A stretch of DNA of 64,000 nucleotides from Candidatus Paraburkholderia kirkii (GCA_001189345.1 LFKV01000029.1:1-64000); one strand, 5' to 3'. Shown: positions 49,614-58,949, counted from the first letter of the stretch. Notes: generated by a model not told the origin, from the sequence alone. Made by a program: numbers and translations.

Positions 49614-50221
49614 CTCTGTACGATACGGTCACGTTGACGGTGAGGATCGGCGCGAACGCGCAGGTCTTCGAGAACATCAAGGCGAGCGGCGACGCGCCCG
49701 GCTCGAAACTGCTCGGCTGCTGGTATTCGGACATCGGCGCGCTCGGCCGCGTGATGGTGCTGCGCGGGTTCGAATCGGAGGCGGCGCTGGTCACGGAGCG
49801 CCAGCGTCTCCTGCTCGAAGGCAATCCGTTCGGCTGCGGAGAATTCATCACCGACGTCGAGGTCAGCAGCTACGCGCTGTTTCCGTTCCTCCCGCCGATC
49901 GAGCCGGCCGTGCACGGCGGCATTTACGAGATGCGCGTCTACGGGACGAAGCTCGCGAGCCTGCAGCATACGATCGACGCATGGCGGAACGCCGTGCCGG
50001 AGCGCGCGAAGCGCTCGCCGCTCATCGGCGCGATGTACGCGCTCGACGGCGCCGTGCCGCGCTTTCTCAACATCTGGCCGTACAAGAGCGTCGACGAGCG
50101 TTCGCGCATCCGCGCGGAGGCCGTGGCGGACGGCATCTGGCCGCCGAAGGGCGGACCGGCCCATCTGACGACGATGGAATCGACCATCTACGTGCCCGCG
50201 CCGTTCTCGCCGCTGCGCTAA
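49610..50221 (+). CDS. NIPSNAP-family protein
   Basis: 203-residue protein with two alpha/beta ferredoxin-like halves (VTLTVRIGANAQVFENIKAS; YEMRVYGTKLASLQHTIDAW and NIWPYKSVDERSRIRAEAVA). NIPSNAP proteins occur in many degradation clusters but the biochemical role is unclear. Start overlaps the stop of the flavoprotein gene, so it was coupled to a now dead gene. Intact. TIM-barrel gene follows after 13 bases. Confidence 0.85.
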   Translation: MTLYDTVTLTVRIGANAQVFENIKASGDAPGSKLLGCWYSDIGALGRVMVLRGFESEAALVTERQRLLLEGNPFGCGEFITDVEVSSYALFPFLPPIEPAVHGGIYEMRVYGTKLASLQHTIDAWRNAVPERAKRSPLIGAMYALDGAVPRFLNIWPYKSVDERSRIRAEAVADGIWPPKGGPAHLTTMESTIYVPAPFSPLR

Positions 50222-50234
50222 CCGGAGGCATTCG

Positions 50235-51056
50235 ATGTCACGACGCAAGCTATCCCTGTCCGCGCTGACGGTGCTCGAGCTGACGCCGCCGCGGATGGTC
50301 GAGTGCGCGGCGCAGGCGGGCTACGATTTCGTCGGCCTGCGTCTCTTGCTCGCGACCGACACGGAAGTGCGCCACGAGATCGTCGGCGCGACGCCGCTCA
50401 GGCGCGAAACGCTCGCCGCGATCCGGGACACGGGCATCGGCGTGCTCGATGCCGAAATCCTGTGCCTGAAGCCCGGCACGAACGTCGCCGATTACGAGCC
50501 GATGCTCGAAACCGCCGCCGAACTGGGCGCGCGCTACGTGCTCGTCGCGGGCAACGATCCCGATGAAGCGCGCACGGCCGAACGGTTCGCGCAACTGTGC
50601 GATCTGGCGAAGCCATACGGCCTTTCGCCATCGCTCGAACCGATGCCGTGGACCGACGCGAAGGACATCGTGCAGGGGGCGCGCATCGTGAAGGCGGCGG
50701 GCCGCGCGAACACCGGATTGATCGCCGATCCGATTCATTTCGACCGCGCCGGTTCGTCGACCGACACGCTGCGCGAGTTGCCGCGCGAATGGTTCGGCTA
50801 CGTGCAGTTCTGCGACGCGCCCGCCGAGCGTCCGGCCGATCTCGACACGCTGCTGTATCAGGCGCGCGCCGAGCGCATGATTCCGGGCGAGGGCGGTCTC
50901 GATCTCGCGGGCATCCTGCGCGCGCTGCCGGACGGCCTGCCGCTGTCGATCGAAGTGCCGATGAACGAATGGGCGAAGACTGCGAACGCGCTCACGCGCG
51001 CGAAGCGCCTGCGCGAGGCGACGCTCGCCGTGCTGGCGGAGGCTGCCGAACATTGA
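50235..51056 (+). CDS. TIM-barrel sugar isomerase/epimerase-like protein
   Basis: 273-residue xylose-isomerase-like barrel (AP endonuclease family 2). SALTVLELTPPRMVECAAQA, GARYVLVAGNDPDEARTAER, the metal-ligand strands LSPSLEPMPW, TGLIADPIHFDRAGSSTD, FGYVQFCDAPAERPADLDTL and GLPLSIEVPMNEWAKTANAL. Glu, Asp and His of the metal site look present. Ribosome site CGGAGG precedes the ATG. Intact. Substrate unknown; relatives include dehydroshikimate dehydratase and sugar epimerases. Confidence 0.88.
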   Translation: MSRRKLSLSALTVLELTPPRMVECAAQAGYDFVGLRLLLATDTEVRHEIVGATPLRRETLAAIRDTGIGVLDAEILCLKPGTNVADYEPMLETAAELGARYVLVAGNDPDEARTAERFAQLCDLAKPYGLSPSLEPMPWTDAKDIVQGARIVKAAGRANTGLIADPIHFDRAGSSTDTLRELPREWFGYVQFCDAPAERPADLDTLLYQARAERMIPGEGGLDLAGILRALPDGLPLSIEVPMNEWAKTANALTRAKRLREATLAVLAEAAEH

Positions 51057-51133
51057 CGCGATCGCGGCGCGCCAGTTGAATTCCGAGGTGGAATCGTGCT
51101 CTCATTCCGAATCGGAACTTCGAGAGACTGAAG

Positions 51134-51868
51134 ATGGCAGGAAACCTGGAGCGGGCGTTGTCGATCATCGAGCTGCTGGCGAAGAACGGCGGGCGCATGC
51201 AGCTCGCCACGATCGCCGACACGCTCAACATTCCGCGCAGCGGCACGCACCGCCTGCTCGCGATGCTGATCGACGAGGGCTATGTCCGGCAGGACGAGGA
51301 TCACGGCGAGTACATGCTCGCGCTGAAGCTCGTGTCGCTCGCGCTCATCTATCTCTCGACGGGCGGCGTGCTCGACGTGTCGCAGCTCGACGTGTCGCAG
51401 CCGGTGCTCGACCGGCTCGCGGCGCAGTCGGGGGAGCTGGCGCGGCTGGGCGTCGTAAGCGCTGGCGCTCGTCTCGAAGCAGGGCGGGCTGGGCAAGCCG
51501 GGTTCGGGCGGCCCGAAGGCGCCGAAGACGATCCAGCAGTTTCTCGCCGATCTGCACGCGGCCCGCAAGCGCGGCTACGGCATCGCGAGCGAGACCTACG
51601 AGGCCGGCATGACGTCGATGGCCGCGCGATCCATCATCCGGTGACGGGCGTCGTGGTGGGCGTGGTGAGCCTCGCCGGGCCGACGAGCCGCTTGCCCGAG
51701 GCGCGTCTCGACGAGCTTGCACCCGCGCTGTTCGAAGCGGCATCGGATATGGGCGCGGCGACGTTGAGTTCGCCGTATTTCAAGCGGTCGGTCGCGAAGG
51801 CGGAGGGGGCGGTGAGGTTTCGGCGGCGGCTGAAAAGGCGGTGGGGAAAGGGAAGGCGAACAACGTGA
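51134..51868 (+). pseudogene. IclR-family regulator 3, internally deleted
   Basis: Winged helix is sound (ATIADTLNIPRSGTHRLLAM), followed by EYMLALKLVSLALIYLSTGG. After GELARLGVV about 45 residues of the effector domain are missing; the sequence resumes in another frame with ALALVSKQGGLGKPGSGGPK and a further shift near 51625 leads to HPVTGVVVGVVSLAGPTSRL. A 15-bp tandem duplication at 51371-51400 adds five residues. Likely the regulator of the upstream NIPSNAP/TIM-barrel genes. Confidence 0.82.
51371..51400. repeat. 15-bp perfect tandem duplication
   Basis: CTCGACGTGTCGCAG twice in a row, in frame, repeating Leu-Asp-Val-Ser-Gln in the IclR protein. Confidence 0.95.
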
Positions 51869-51979
51869 ACGCTGTTTAGCGTCGGGGCGGGCCGCTCGCA
51901 AGAACTGGCCGTATGGTCGAGGTGACGCGTCCGGCGCCCCTGCGATATCATCGTTTTCATCATGAAACGAGAACCTCAA

Positions 51980-52100
51980 ATGACAACCCCGCTCGATCCC
52001 ATCGTGTCCGAGTTCGCCACCGTCGAAGAAGCGGAAGCCTATGACAAATGGTTTCGCGAGAAGGTACGGCGCTCGATGGCGGATACGCGGCCGCGTTGGC
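51980..52100 (+). pseudogene. Antitoxin-like (RelB/StbD 'stability determinant') N-terminal stub
   Basis: About 40 codons reading TTPLDPIVSEFATVEEAEAY and DKWFREKVRRSMADTRP, which matches the N-terminal ribbon-helix part of short antitoxins annotated as stability determinants. The usual C-terminal toxin-binding part and a following RelE/ParE toxin gene are not seen; the sequence becomes unrecognisable after about 52100 and the P450 gene starts at 52223. Confidence 0.5.
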
Positions 52101-52222
52101 GGGCACGATCTGGAAAGTCCAATCGAAGCGCCAGCGCCGCTCCACGCGGCGCTTCGCACTTTGTGCCCTCATATCCCGCGCCTGCACTATCCTGCACAGA
52201 TCAAGCCCTCGCAAGGCCGATC

Positions 52223-53666
52223 ATGAACGCAGCGTCCGCCAGCGCGTCCCTGCGCGAAGTCGGTGATCTACCGTCGCCGCGCGGCCTGCCGTTGCTCGGC
52301 AATCTGTATCAATTGCCGCCCGCCACGCATCATCTGACGCTCGAACGCTGGGCCGCCAAACTGGGCACGCCCTATGTCTTTCGCTTCGGCACGACGCCCG
52401 TCACGGTCTGGAGCGACATCGAACTGTCGCACGCCGTGTTGCGCGAGCGGCCGCACCGTTATCGCCGCTATGCGCCTATCGAACGAATCCTGAAGGAATT
52501 CGGCTGCAACGGCCTGTTCTCGATCGAGGGCCCAGCGTGGGAGCCGCAGCGGCGGCTCGTGATGTAGGCGCTGTCGATTCCTCACATCAAGGCGTTCTAT
52601 CCGACGCTCGCGGCGATCACCGAGCGGCTGCGGCGCCGCTGGGAAGCCGCCGCGCGCGCCGGGCGCGTCGTCGACATGATGGAGGACCTGAAACGCTTCA
52701 CCGTCGACGTGACGAGCGCACTCGCATTCGGCGAGGATCCGAACACGCTCGAAAACGAGCACGTGCTGATCCAGGAGCAACTGGCGATGCTGCTGCCGAT
52801 GCTGATGGCGCGCGTGAATTCGCCCGTCGCACATACTGGCACTACGTGAAGCTTCCGCGCGACCGCAAGTTCGACGAAGCGCTGATCGACGTGCACCGCC
52901 ATATCCGCGAGCTGATGGCGCGCACGCGCGCCCGGATGCGCGAGGAGGCGTCGGTGGAAGCGTGCGAAACCTTGCTCGCGCACACACCCCGCGCGCCCCG
53001 CAACCTGCTCGAAGCGATGCTCGCGCTGCGCGACGCGCCGGGCTCCGGCATCACCGACGACGAAGTCGCCCGCCAACGTGCTAACGATGCTCGTCGCCGG
53101 CGAGGAGACGACGGCGACGTCGATCGCGTGGGCGCTGCTCTTTCTCGGCGCCGACGATACCTTACAGACGCGCGCCGCGTGCTGGGCGACGCAGCCGTGT
53201 GTCCGGGCTACGGCGCGATGCGCGCGCTCGACCTGTGCGAGGCGCTGTGCACGGAAGCGAGCCGCCTGCATCCCGTGGCCCCATATCTTTCGTTCGAGCC
53301 GCTCGAGGAAGTGAGGCTGCAGGGCGTGCGCCTGCCCGCCGGCACGAAGATGTTCCTGCTGCATCGTCCCGCGATGATGGACCCGCGCAATTTCGCGAAT
53401 CCCGAACGTTTCGATCCCGATCGCTGGGTGCACGAGCATCGGCATGTGCCGAGTGCATCGCCGGGCGGCGCGCCTACCTGCAGTTCGGCGCGGGACCGCG
53501 CGTATGTCCGGGGCGGCATCTGGCGGCGGTGGAAATGCGCCTCGTCCTGTCGATGCTGACGGCGAACTTCACCGCGCGACTGGCGATCGACCCGGCGAGG
53601 ATCCACGAGGTCTGCGCATTCACGGCGGTGCCGAGCGCGATGCCGATGCATCTCGCCCTGCGATAG
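52223..53666 (+). pseudogene. Cytochrome P450, nonsense and frameshifts
   Basis: Haem monooxygenase of about 450 residues. Proline-rich start LPSPRGLPLLGNLYQLPPAT; I-helix oxygen motif VAGEETTATSIAW; K-helix region CTEASRLHPVAPYL (E-x-x-R); PERFDPDRWV; haem-binding FGAGPRVCPGRHLAAVEM with its Cys. TAG at 52565-52567 in QRRLVM[Q]ALSIPHIKAF looks like CAG to TAG. Frameshifts near 52830, 53080 and 53470, and about 20-30 residues missing near 53165. No redox partner gene nearby. Confidence 0.88.
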
Positions 53667-53672
53667 GAACCG

Positions 53673-54293
53673 TCACTGCGCATCGACGGCATCCGCCGCC
53701 GTCGGCACGCCGCCGCCCGTCGCCATCCACAGCACTTCGGCGTCTTCCTCGCTCGTCGAAATGGCCGCGTGGCCGGTGCGGCTGTCGAAGTAGATGCTGT
53801 CGCCGGCATTCAGATGCGTCGGCGCGTAGAGTTCCGAATAGAGGCACACGCTGCCGCTGATCACGTAAAGGAACTCCTCGCCTTCGTGACGGCCCCAGGC
53901 GTCGAACGCGTGCGCGGAAATGCGGATGCGGAACGGTAGCATCGCCTTGTGCGCGAGTTCGGTGGCGAGCAGTTCCATCTGATAGCCGCGATAGGCGTGG
54001 CGCTGCCCCTCGTCCTTGCGCGTGAGGGCGCGCCGCCCGCTCGCGCTGGGCGCCGGCGCCGTGTCGAAGAGCTCGGCGAGATCGATCTGCAGGCCGCGCA
54101 CGATTTTCTGCAGCACGTCGAAGGTCGGCGACATCAGCCCGTTCTCGATCTTCGACAGCGCCGAGCGCGACACGCCGCACAGGCGGCTCGCCGTCTCGAG
54201 CGTCAGGTCATGCGCGAGCCGCGCGTGCTTCACCCGTCGTCCGAGATCGGCCGTGGACGGTTCCGCTGAGTTTTTCGTGCTGAGGCTGGACAT
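53673..54293 (-). CDS. XRE-cupin transcriptional regulator
   Basis: 206 residues: N-terminal helix-turn-helix (LETASRLCGVSRSALSKIEN, GLMSPTFDVLQKIVRGLQ) and a C-terminal cupin (AWGRHEGEEFLYVISGSVCL, LNAGDSIYFDSRTGHAAIST). Regulators of this kind bind small metabolites in the cupin and often control amine or amino-acid catabolism. Divergent from amaB with a dyad in between, so amaB and the FAD oxidoreductase are likely targets. ATG at 54293 gives the family-sized protein; the frame is open further up. Intact. Confidence 0.88.
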   Translation of the reverse strand: MSSLSTKNSAEPSTADLGRRVKHARLAHDLTLETASRLCGVSRSALSKIENGLMSPTFDVLQKIVRGLQIDLAELFDTAPAPSASGRRALTRKDEGQRHAYRGYQMELLATELAHKAMLPFRIRISAHAFDAWGRHEGEEFLYVISGSVCLYSELYAPTHLNAGDSIYFDSRTGHAAISTSEEDAEVLWMATGGGVPTAADAVDAQ

Positions 54294-54429
54294 GGAAGGA
54301 TCGATGAATGCAGGGAGGACGAGGCACTTTTTGTTTCCGATCATAACATCGCGGCAGTGCGCGAGGCGCCCGGCCGCGCTGCCCGAAAACAAGCCGAATC
54401 TACTGCGACGCAATGCCGGACGCATGAGT

Positions 54430-54447
54430 GACAATCCCAATATTGTC
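54430..54447. promoter_or_regulatory. Candidate operator between XRE-cupin gene and amaB
   Basis: GACAATCCCAATATTGTC: six-base perfect arms GACAAT/ATTGTC with a six-base spacer, in the divergent intergenic space. Shape suits an XRE-type dimer. Inference only. Confidence 0.4.
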
Positions 54448-54591
54448 CGGTGTTGTGGGCACCGGCGGTAACGCGTATACTTTCCGAAGTTAATCAAGTT
54501 TCAGATAGGAAACCGGCATACGACACATCGTCGCTTCGCGGCCGATCCGCGGGCGATCCGACGAACGAACCTGTTTCGAAAGGACTTCATC

Positions 54592-56091
54592 GTGGACGCA
54601 CAATCGATTCTTTCCGACCTCGGCATCGCGAGCCTCGTCGCCGACGGCGATCTGGCCGTCACTTCCCCGATCACGGGCGAGGTCATCGGCCGCGTGAAGC
54701 AGAACAGCGCCGCCGACGTCGACGCCACGCTCTCTGCCGCGCGCACCGCATTCGCCGCGTGGCGCAACGTGCCTGCGCCGCGCCGCGGCGAGCTGGTGCG
54801 GCTGCTCGGCAACCGCCTACGCGAGAAGAAGGAGGCGCTCGGGCGGCTGGTGTCGCTCGAAGCAGGCAAGATCCTGCAGGAAGGCCTGGGCGAAGTGCAG
54901 GAGATGATCGACATCTGCGATTTCGCCGTCGGCCTGTCGCGCCAGCTGTACGGTCTCACGATCGCGTCCGAGCGGCCGGGGCATCGCATGGCCGAGACGT
55001 GGCATCCGTTCGGCGTGTGCACGATCATCTTGGCGTTCAACTTCCCGGTCGCGGTGTGGTCGTGGAACGCAGCGCTCGCGCTCGTATGCGGCAACGCGGT
55101 CGTGTGGAAGCCGTCGGAAAAGACCCCGCTTACCGCGCTCGCCGTCGATCGCATCCTGCGCGACGCCATCGGCGAGTTGGGCTCGGCGCCCGAGGGTCTT
55201 GCCTCGGTGATCGTCGGCGGGCGCGACGTCGGCACGGCGCTCGTCGCGGACCAGCGCTCGGACATCGTTAGCGCGACCGGCAGCACAGAAATGGGCCGGA
55301 AGGTGGGCGTCGCGGTGGCGGAGCGTTTCGGCCGCTCGATTCTCGAACTGGGCGGCAACAACGCGGGCATCGTCTCTCAGACGGCCAACCGCGATCTCGC
55401 CCTGCGCGGCATCCTGTTCTCGGCGGTCGGTACAGCGGGCCAGCGCTGCACGTCGCTGCGGCGTCTGTTCATGCACGACAGCATCTACGACGACGTCGTC
55501 GCGCGCCTCAAGGCGCTCTACGCGAAAGTGCCCGTCGGCAATCCGCTGGAGCCGGGCGTGCTGATGGGCCCGCTGATCGACGCGCAGGCGTTCGCGCGCA
55601 TGCAGGACGTGCTCGAGCAGGCGAAGGGCGAGGGCGGCTCGATCTTCGGCGGCGAGCGCGTCACCGTGAAGGGCTACGAGAACGGCTACTACGTGCGCCC
55701 GGCGCTCGTGGAAATGCCAGCGCAGACGGAAGTGGTCCTGAAGGAAACCTTCGCGCCGATTCTCTACGTGATGCGCTATTCCGATTTCGACGAAGCCATC
55801 GCCGCGAACAACGCCGCCGCGCACGGCCTGTCGTCGTGCGCGTTCACGACCGACCTGCGCGAGGCCGAGCGCTTCCTGTCCGCGTCGGGCAGCGATTGCG
55901 GCATCGCCAACGTGAACATCGGGCCGAGCGGAGCGGAGATCGGCGGCGCGTTCGGCGGCGAGAAGGAAACCGGCGGCGGGCGCGAATCGGGCTCGGACGC
56001 ATGGAAGGCCTACATGCGCCGCGCGACCAACACGATCAACTATTCGTCGGCGCTGCCGCTCGCGCAGGGCATCGACTTCAATCTCGGCTGA
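54592..56091 (+). CDS. amaB: Piperidine-6-carboxylate (aminoadipate semialdehyde) dehydrogenase
   Basis: NAD-dependent aldehyde dehydrogenase of the ALDH7 type, 499 residues, turning piperidine-6-carboxylate into 2-aminoadipate in lysine/pipecolate breakdown. ILAFNFPVAVWSWNAALALV, ATGSTEMGRKVGVAVAERFG, catalytic Glu in LELGGNNAGIVS, catalytic Cys in GTAGQRCTSLRRLFM, and the ALDH7 end SDAWKAYMRRATNTINYSSA. GTG start after AAAGGACTTCATC. Entirely intact, unlike the flavoprotein gene that follows. Confidence 0.92.
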   Translation: MDAQSILSDLGIASLVADGDLAVTSPITGEVIGRVKQNSAADVDATLSAARTAFAAWRNVPAPRRGELVRLLGNRLREKKEALGRLVSLEAGKILQEGLGEVQEMIDICDFAVGLSRQLYGLTIASERPGHRMAETWHPFGVCTIILAFNFPVAVWSWNAALALVCGNAVVWKPSEKTPLTALAVDRILRDAIGELGSAPEGLASVIVGGRDVGTALVADQRSDIVSATGSTEMGRKVGVAVAERFGRSILELGGNNAGIVSQTANRDLALRGILFSAVGTAGQRCTSLRRLFMHDSIYDDVVARLKALYAKVPVGNPLEPGVLMGPLIDAQAFARMQDVLEQAKGEGGSIFGGERVTVKGYENGYYVRPALVEMPAQTEVVLKETFAPILYVMRYSDFDEAIAANNAAAHGLSSCAFTTDLREAERFLSASGSDCGIANVNIGPSGAEIGGAFGGEKETGGGRESGSDAWKAYMRRATNTINYSSALPLAQGIDFNLG

Positions 56092-56134
56092 GCGCGGCGA
56101 ATCGGTATCGGTATCGGCATCGGACGGAGGCGGC

Positions 56135-56800
56135 GTGGCTTCTCAAGTGGTGATCGTGGGTGGTGGCGTGATCGGCAGCTCGGTCGCGTATTTTCTGCGG
56201 GCGTCGGACCCGACCGTGCAGGTCACGGTGATCGAGCGCGATCCGACTTACGCGCGCTCGTCGTCGGCGCTCTCGGTGCGCATGTCGCTCTTCGGCATCG
56301 AGTTCCTGCGCTCGATCGGCGAGCGCTTGGAGGTGAACGGCGAGCGTCCGTCGATCGATTCGATCTGCACGAAGGCGGCTATCTCTTCCTCGCGACCGCA
56401 CCGGGCGAAGCGACGCTGCGCGAGAATCACGCGCTGCAACGCGAGCTGGGGGGACATCAGCCTCCTCGGTCTCGCGCAGCTACGGGCGCGCTTTCCCTGG
56501 CTCAACACGGAAGACCTCGCGGCGGGCGCGTTCGGCGAAAGCGGCGAGGGCTGGTTCGACGGCTACGGGCTCGTGCGGGCGCTAAGGCGCAAGGCGCAAT
56601 CGCTCGGAGCGCGCTATGTGGCAACGGAGGTCGTGGGCATCGAGCGCGACGGGCGGCGTGTACGCGCGGTGCCAGCGGCGAAACCTGGGCATGCGACGCT
56701 GTTGTGAACGCGGCGGGCGCATGGGCGCGCCCGATCGCGTCGATGCTCGGCATCGATCTCCCGGTGCATGCCCGGCGGCGCAGCATCTTCAACGTGTCGT
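56135..56800 (+). pseudogene. FAD-dependent amino-acid oxidase-like protein, truncated
   Basis: DadA/glycine-oxidase-type flavoprotein. FAD site VVIVGGGVIGSSVAYFLRAS, ERDPTYARSSSALSVRMSLF, EGWFDGYGLVRALRRKAQSL. Frameshifts near 56355, 56450 and 56690; the last readable part is NAAGAWARPIASMLGIDLPV and RRRSIFNVSSPA, after which the C-terminal third is gone. GTG start. Next to amaB it may have been the pipecolate oxidase (amaA) that feeds it; this is inference from order. Confidence 0.8.
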
Positions 56801-56994
56801 CGCCGGCGAATATAGAGAAATAGTAAGCGGATTGCCGCCGATCCGACTTGCGCTTCGAGCAGGCATTCTGTTCAATATCGGCGTGGTTTCCGGTGGCGTC
56901 CACTAATGAAATCCACTAGGGCCAGCCGGTTTTAAGAAGCGCATTCTGGAACCGTTACACGCTTTTTCGCGCCTTAGCCGATAGGAGAGAAAAC

Positions 56995-57194
56995 ATGAAA
57001 GCCAATACGAGCGCGCACTTCTACGCCTGGATCGAGGACGGTGAACTCCCTCCGGATACGAGTGTTCCCGTCTCGCATCGTTCCAGTTAGAGGTATCGGC
57101 CGAGCCCGATTATGTCGCCGAGATTTGCGGACGTTTTGCAAGCGAGAAATCCGAGGAGGAACAAAAATCCTGCGTGATCCGCGAATATAATTAA
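56995..57194 (+). pseudogene. Unrecognised small protein, frameshifted
   Basis: Strong ribosome site ATAGGAGAGAAAAC ahead of an ATG. First frame reads MKANTSAHFYAWIEDGELPP and DTSVPVSHRSS, then stops. A second frame overlapping from about 57065 reads FQLEVSAEPDYVAEICGRFA and SEKSEEEQKSCVIREYN to a TAA. Joined, they make an acidic protein of about 65 residues with two Cys. I do not know the family. Either a frameshifted gene or two unrelated short frames. Confidence 0.4.
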
Positions 57195-57417
57195 TTGCGG
57201 TAAATCAGTGTGTTGTACGCGTGACACGACTTGTCACCGCGCACATAAATACGCACCAAAGACGCCGATAAGCATTTCATGACGTTACTGCATGAAATGC
57301 CGAGTCCGGTTGAATTGACCGGCGCAGTGTCTTTATGTGTGCGGTATCAGACGGAACCGAATCCTCGTAAATCGCCGATTGACGAGCGATGATTATCGAT
57401 TCGGCCGTCGACGATCG

Positions 57418-57441
57418 AAACCCGCCGCGCGCGGGTTTTTT
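57418..57441 (+). terminator. Rho-independent terminator
   Basis: AAACCCGC-CGCGC-GCGGGTTT followed by TTT, an eight-base stem and six T in a row. It faces rightward, ending transcription that enters from the AT-rich island, before the thioesterase promoter. Confidence 0.75.
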
Positions 57442-57537
57442 CGCGCCCGACGCTGTCCCGCGCGTATTCGCTCCCTGCGGCAACCTGTGCGCGCCGATGG
57501 CACAATCGCACGCAACGCCGGCATAAAGGGAGCAAAG

Positions 57538-57897
57538 GTGGCCAATCTGGATCTGGACAATCCGTTTCTCGAGGCGCTCGGCGCGACATTCACCGAATGG
57601 CGCGCGGGCTATGCCGAGTTCACCATGCCGATCGGGCGCGACGCCGGCGCACGGCTTCACGCTCTCGTTCACGGTGAATTATCTCGACCGCGGCATCGGC
57701 GACAGGGTGGTCGCGAAGGGCTTTCTCGAACGCCAGGGCCGCTCGGTGTATTTCGCGCACGGCGAGGCGTGGGTCGACGATCGCGTGATGATCGCGAGCG
57801 CGTGATGATCGCGAGCGCGTGATGATCGCGAGCGCGTGATGATCGCGAGCGCGTGATGATCGCGAGCGCGCAGGGCAAGTTCAAGTACGCACACTGA
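57538..57897 (+). pseudogene. PaaI-type thioesterase, catalytic deletion and repeat expansion
   Basis: Hotdog-fold thioesterase. Starts VANLDLDNPFLEALGATFTE with GTG after AAAGGGAGC, reaches FTMPIGRDA, then jumps to PAHGFTLSFTVNYLDRGIGD in another frame. About 40 residues holding the catalytic G-G-x4-L-x-D helix are missing. The end should read RVMIASAQGKFKYAH, which is found at 57853-57897, but a 17-bp unit is repeated five times (57785-57869) and places TGA after the first RVMIASA. So it is inactivated twice. Confidence 0.85.
57785..57869. repeat. Five perfect copies of a 17-bp tandem repeat
   Basis: GTGATGATCGCGAGCGC five times without a mismatch (85 bp). The unit derives from the codons for Val-Met-Ile-Ala-Ser of the thioesterase; since 17 is not a multiple of three, each added copy shifts frame and introduces GCG TGA. 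Homogeneity of all copies points to recent expansion. Confidence 0.97.
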
Positions 57898-57902
57898 CAT
57901 CG

Positions 57903-58828
57903 ATGGCCACCCGGAATCTGCTCAGACGCCTCGATCTCACGACGCTGCAGCTATTCCTCGCCCGTGTTCGAGGAAGGCACGCTCACGCGGGTGGCGGAGC
58001 GCGAGGCGATCGCGGTGTCGGCGGCCAGCAAGCGGCTGCTCGAACTGGAGCAGGCGGTCGGCGCCGCGCTGTTCGAGCGCAAGGCGCGCGGCATGGCGCT
58101 GACGCCCGCCGGCGAAACGCTGCTGCATCACGCGCGGCGCGTGCTGCGCGACGTCGAGAACATCGGCATCGAGCTGGCGGAGCACGCGAGCGGCGTGCGC
58201 GGCTACGTGCGGATGATGGCGAACCTCTCCGCGATCGTCGAATTCCTGCCGGAAGACCTGCGCGCGTTTCTCTCGATGCATGACCGGATCAAGATCGATC
58301 TGGAGGAGCGGCCGAGCGGCGGCATCGTCGAGGGCGTGGCGGACAGTCTCGTCGATCTCGGCATCTGCTCCGGCGAAGCCGACACGCGCGGCCTCGAAAC
58401 CGCGCATTACCGGCGCGATCGCCTCGTCATCGTGACGCCGCGCGAACATCCGCTCACGCGGCGCGATAGCGTGTCCTTCGCGGACACGCTCGATTTCGAT
58501 CACATCGGCCTGCATTCGGCGAGCTCCATCAACATGCGCACCCATCTGGCCGCGCGCCAGGCGGGCCGCGCGCTGCGGCTGCTCATCCACGTGCCCGGCT
58601 TCGACGCCGTGTGCCGCGGTTCAGGCGGGCATGGGCGTCGGCGTGCTGCCGCTGCAGGTATTCGAGGCGATGGGCCACCCGCTCGGTCTCGCCGCCGTCG
58701 CGCTCGATGAGGACTGGGCGGCGCGCAGCCTCGTCATCGTCGTGCGTGACTCGGAAGCGTTGTCGCCCGTGAGCCGCCTGCTGTTCGAGCATCTGCGCTC
58801 GGTCGAGGCGGCGGGCGCGCACGCCTAG
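57903..58828 (+). pseudogene. LysR-family regulator, frameshifted
   Basis: LysR-type activator of about 305 residues: start MATRNLLRRLDLTTLQLFLA, helix-turn-helix VAEREAIAVSAASKRLLELE and QAVGAALFERKARGMALTPA, effector domain SGGIVEGVADSLVDLGICSG, and AGMGVGVLPLQVFEAMGHPL. Frameshifts near 57960 and 58620. Possible control of the CoA transferase gene that follows. Confidence 0.87.
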
Positions 58829-58949
58829 CTGTCGGAAAAGCGGCGAGCGTTCGCGTTTGACGAACGATCCTTGCCGAAATGAGGTTGGACGCCGGGGAGC
58901 GTTCGCCAATAAGCTTGCCTCCACATACAAGTTCCAGGAGACGAGCGGC

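Larger units (their letters stand above)
56801..57537. other. AT-richer island with little coding sequence
   Basis: Base composition drops noticeably relative to both sides. It contains the broken small ORF at 56995-57194 and a rightward terminator at 57418. No other supported gene. The left border coincides with the truncation of the FAD oxidoreductase, so the island may have replaced its 3' end. Confidence 0.5.

Noticed and set aside
2710-52567. Reassignment of TAG to glutamine, suggested by repeated TAG at expected Gln positions.
   Set aside because: fghA and the 49-residue gene at 7593-7742 end with TAG where termination is plainly correct, and most genes with internal TAG also carry frameshifts or deletions. 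Nonsense decay explains the data.
57785-57869. CRISPR-like array (regular repeats).
   Set aside because: Direct tandem repeat with no spacers; the unit is coding sequence of the host gene.
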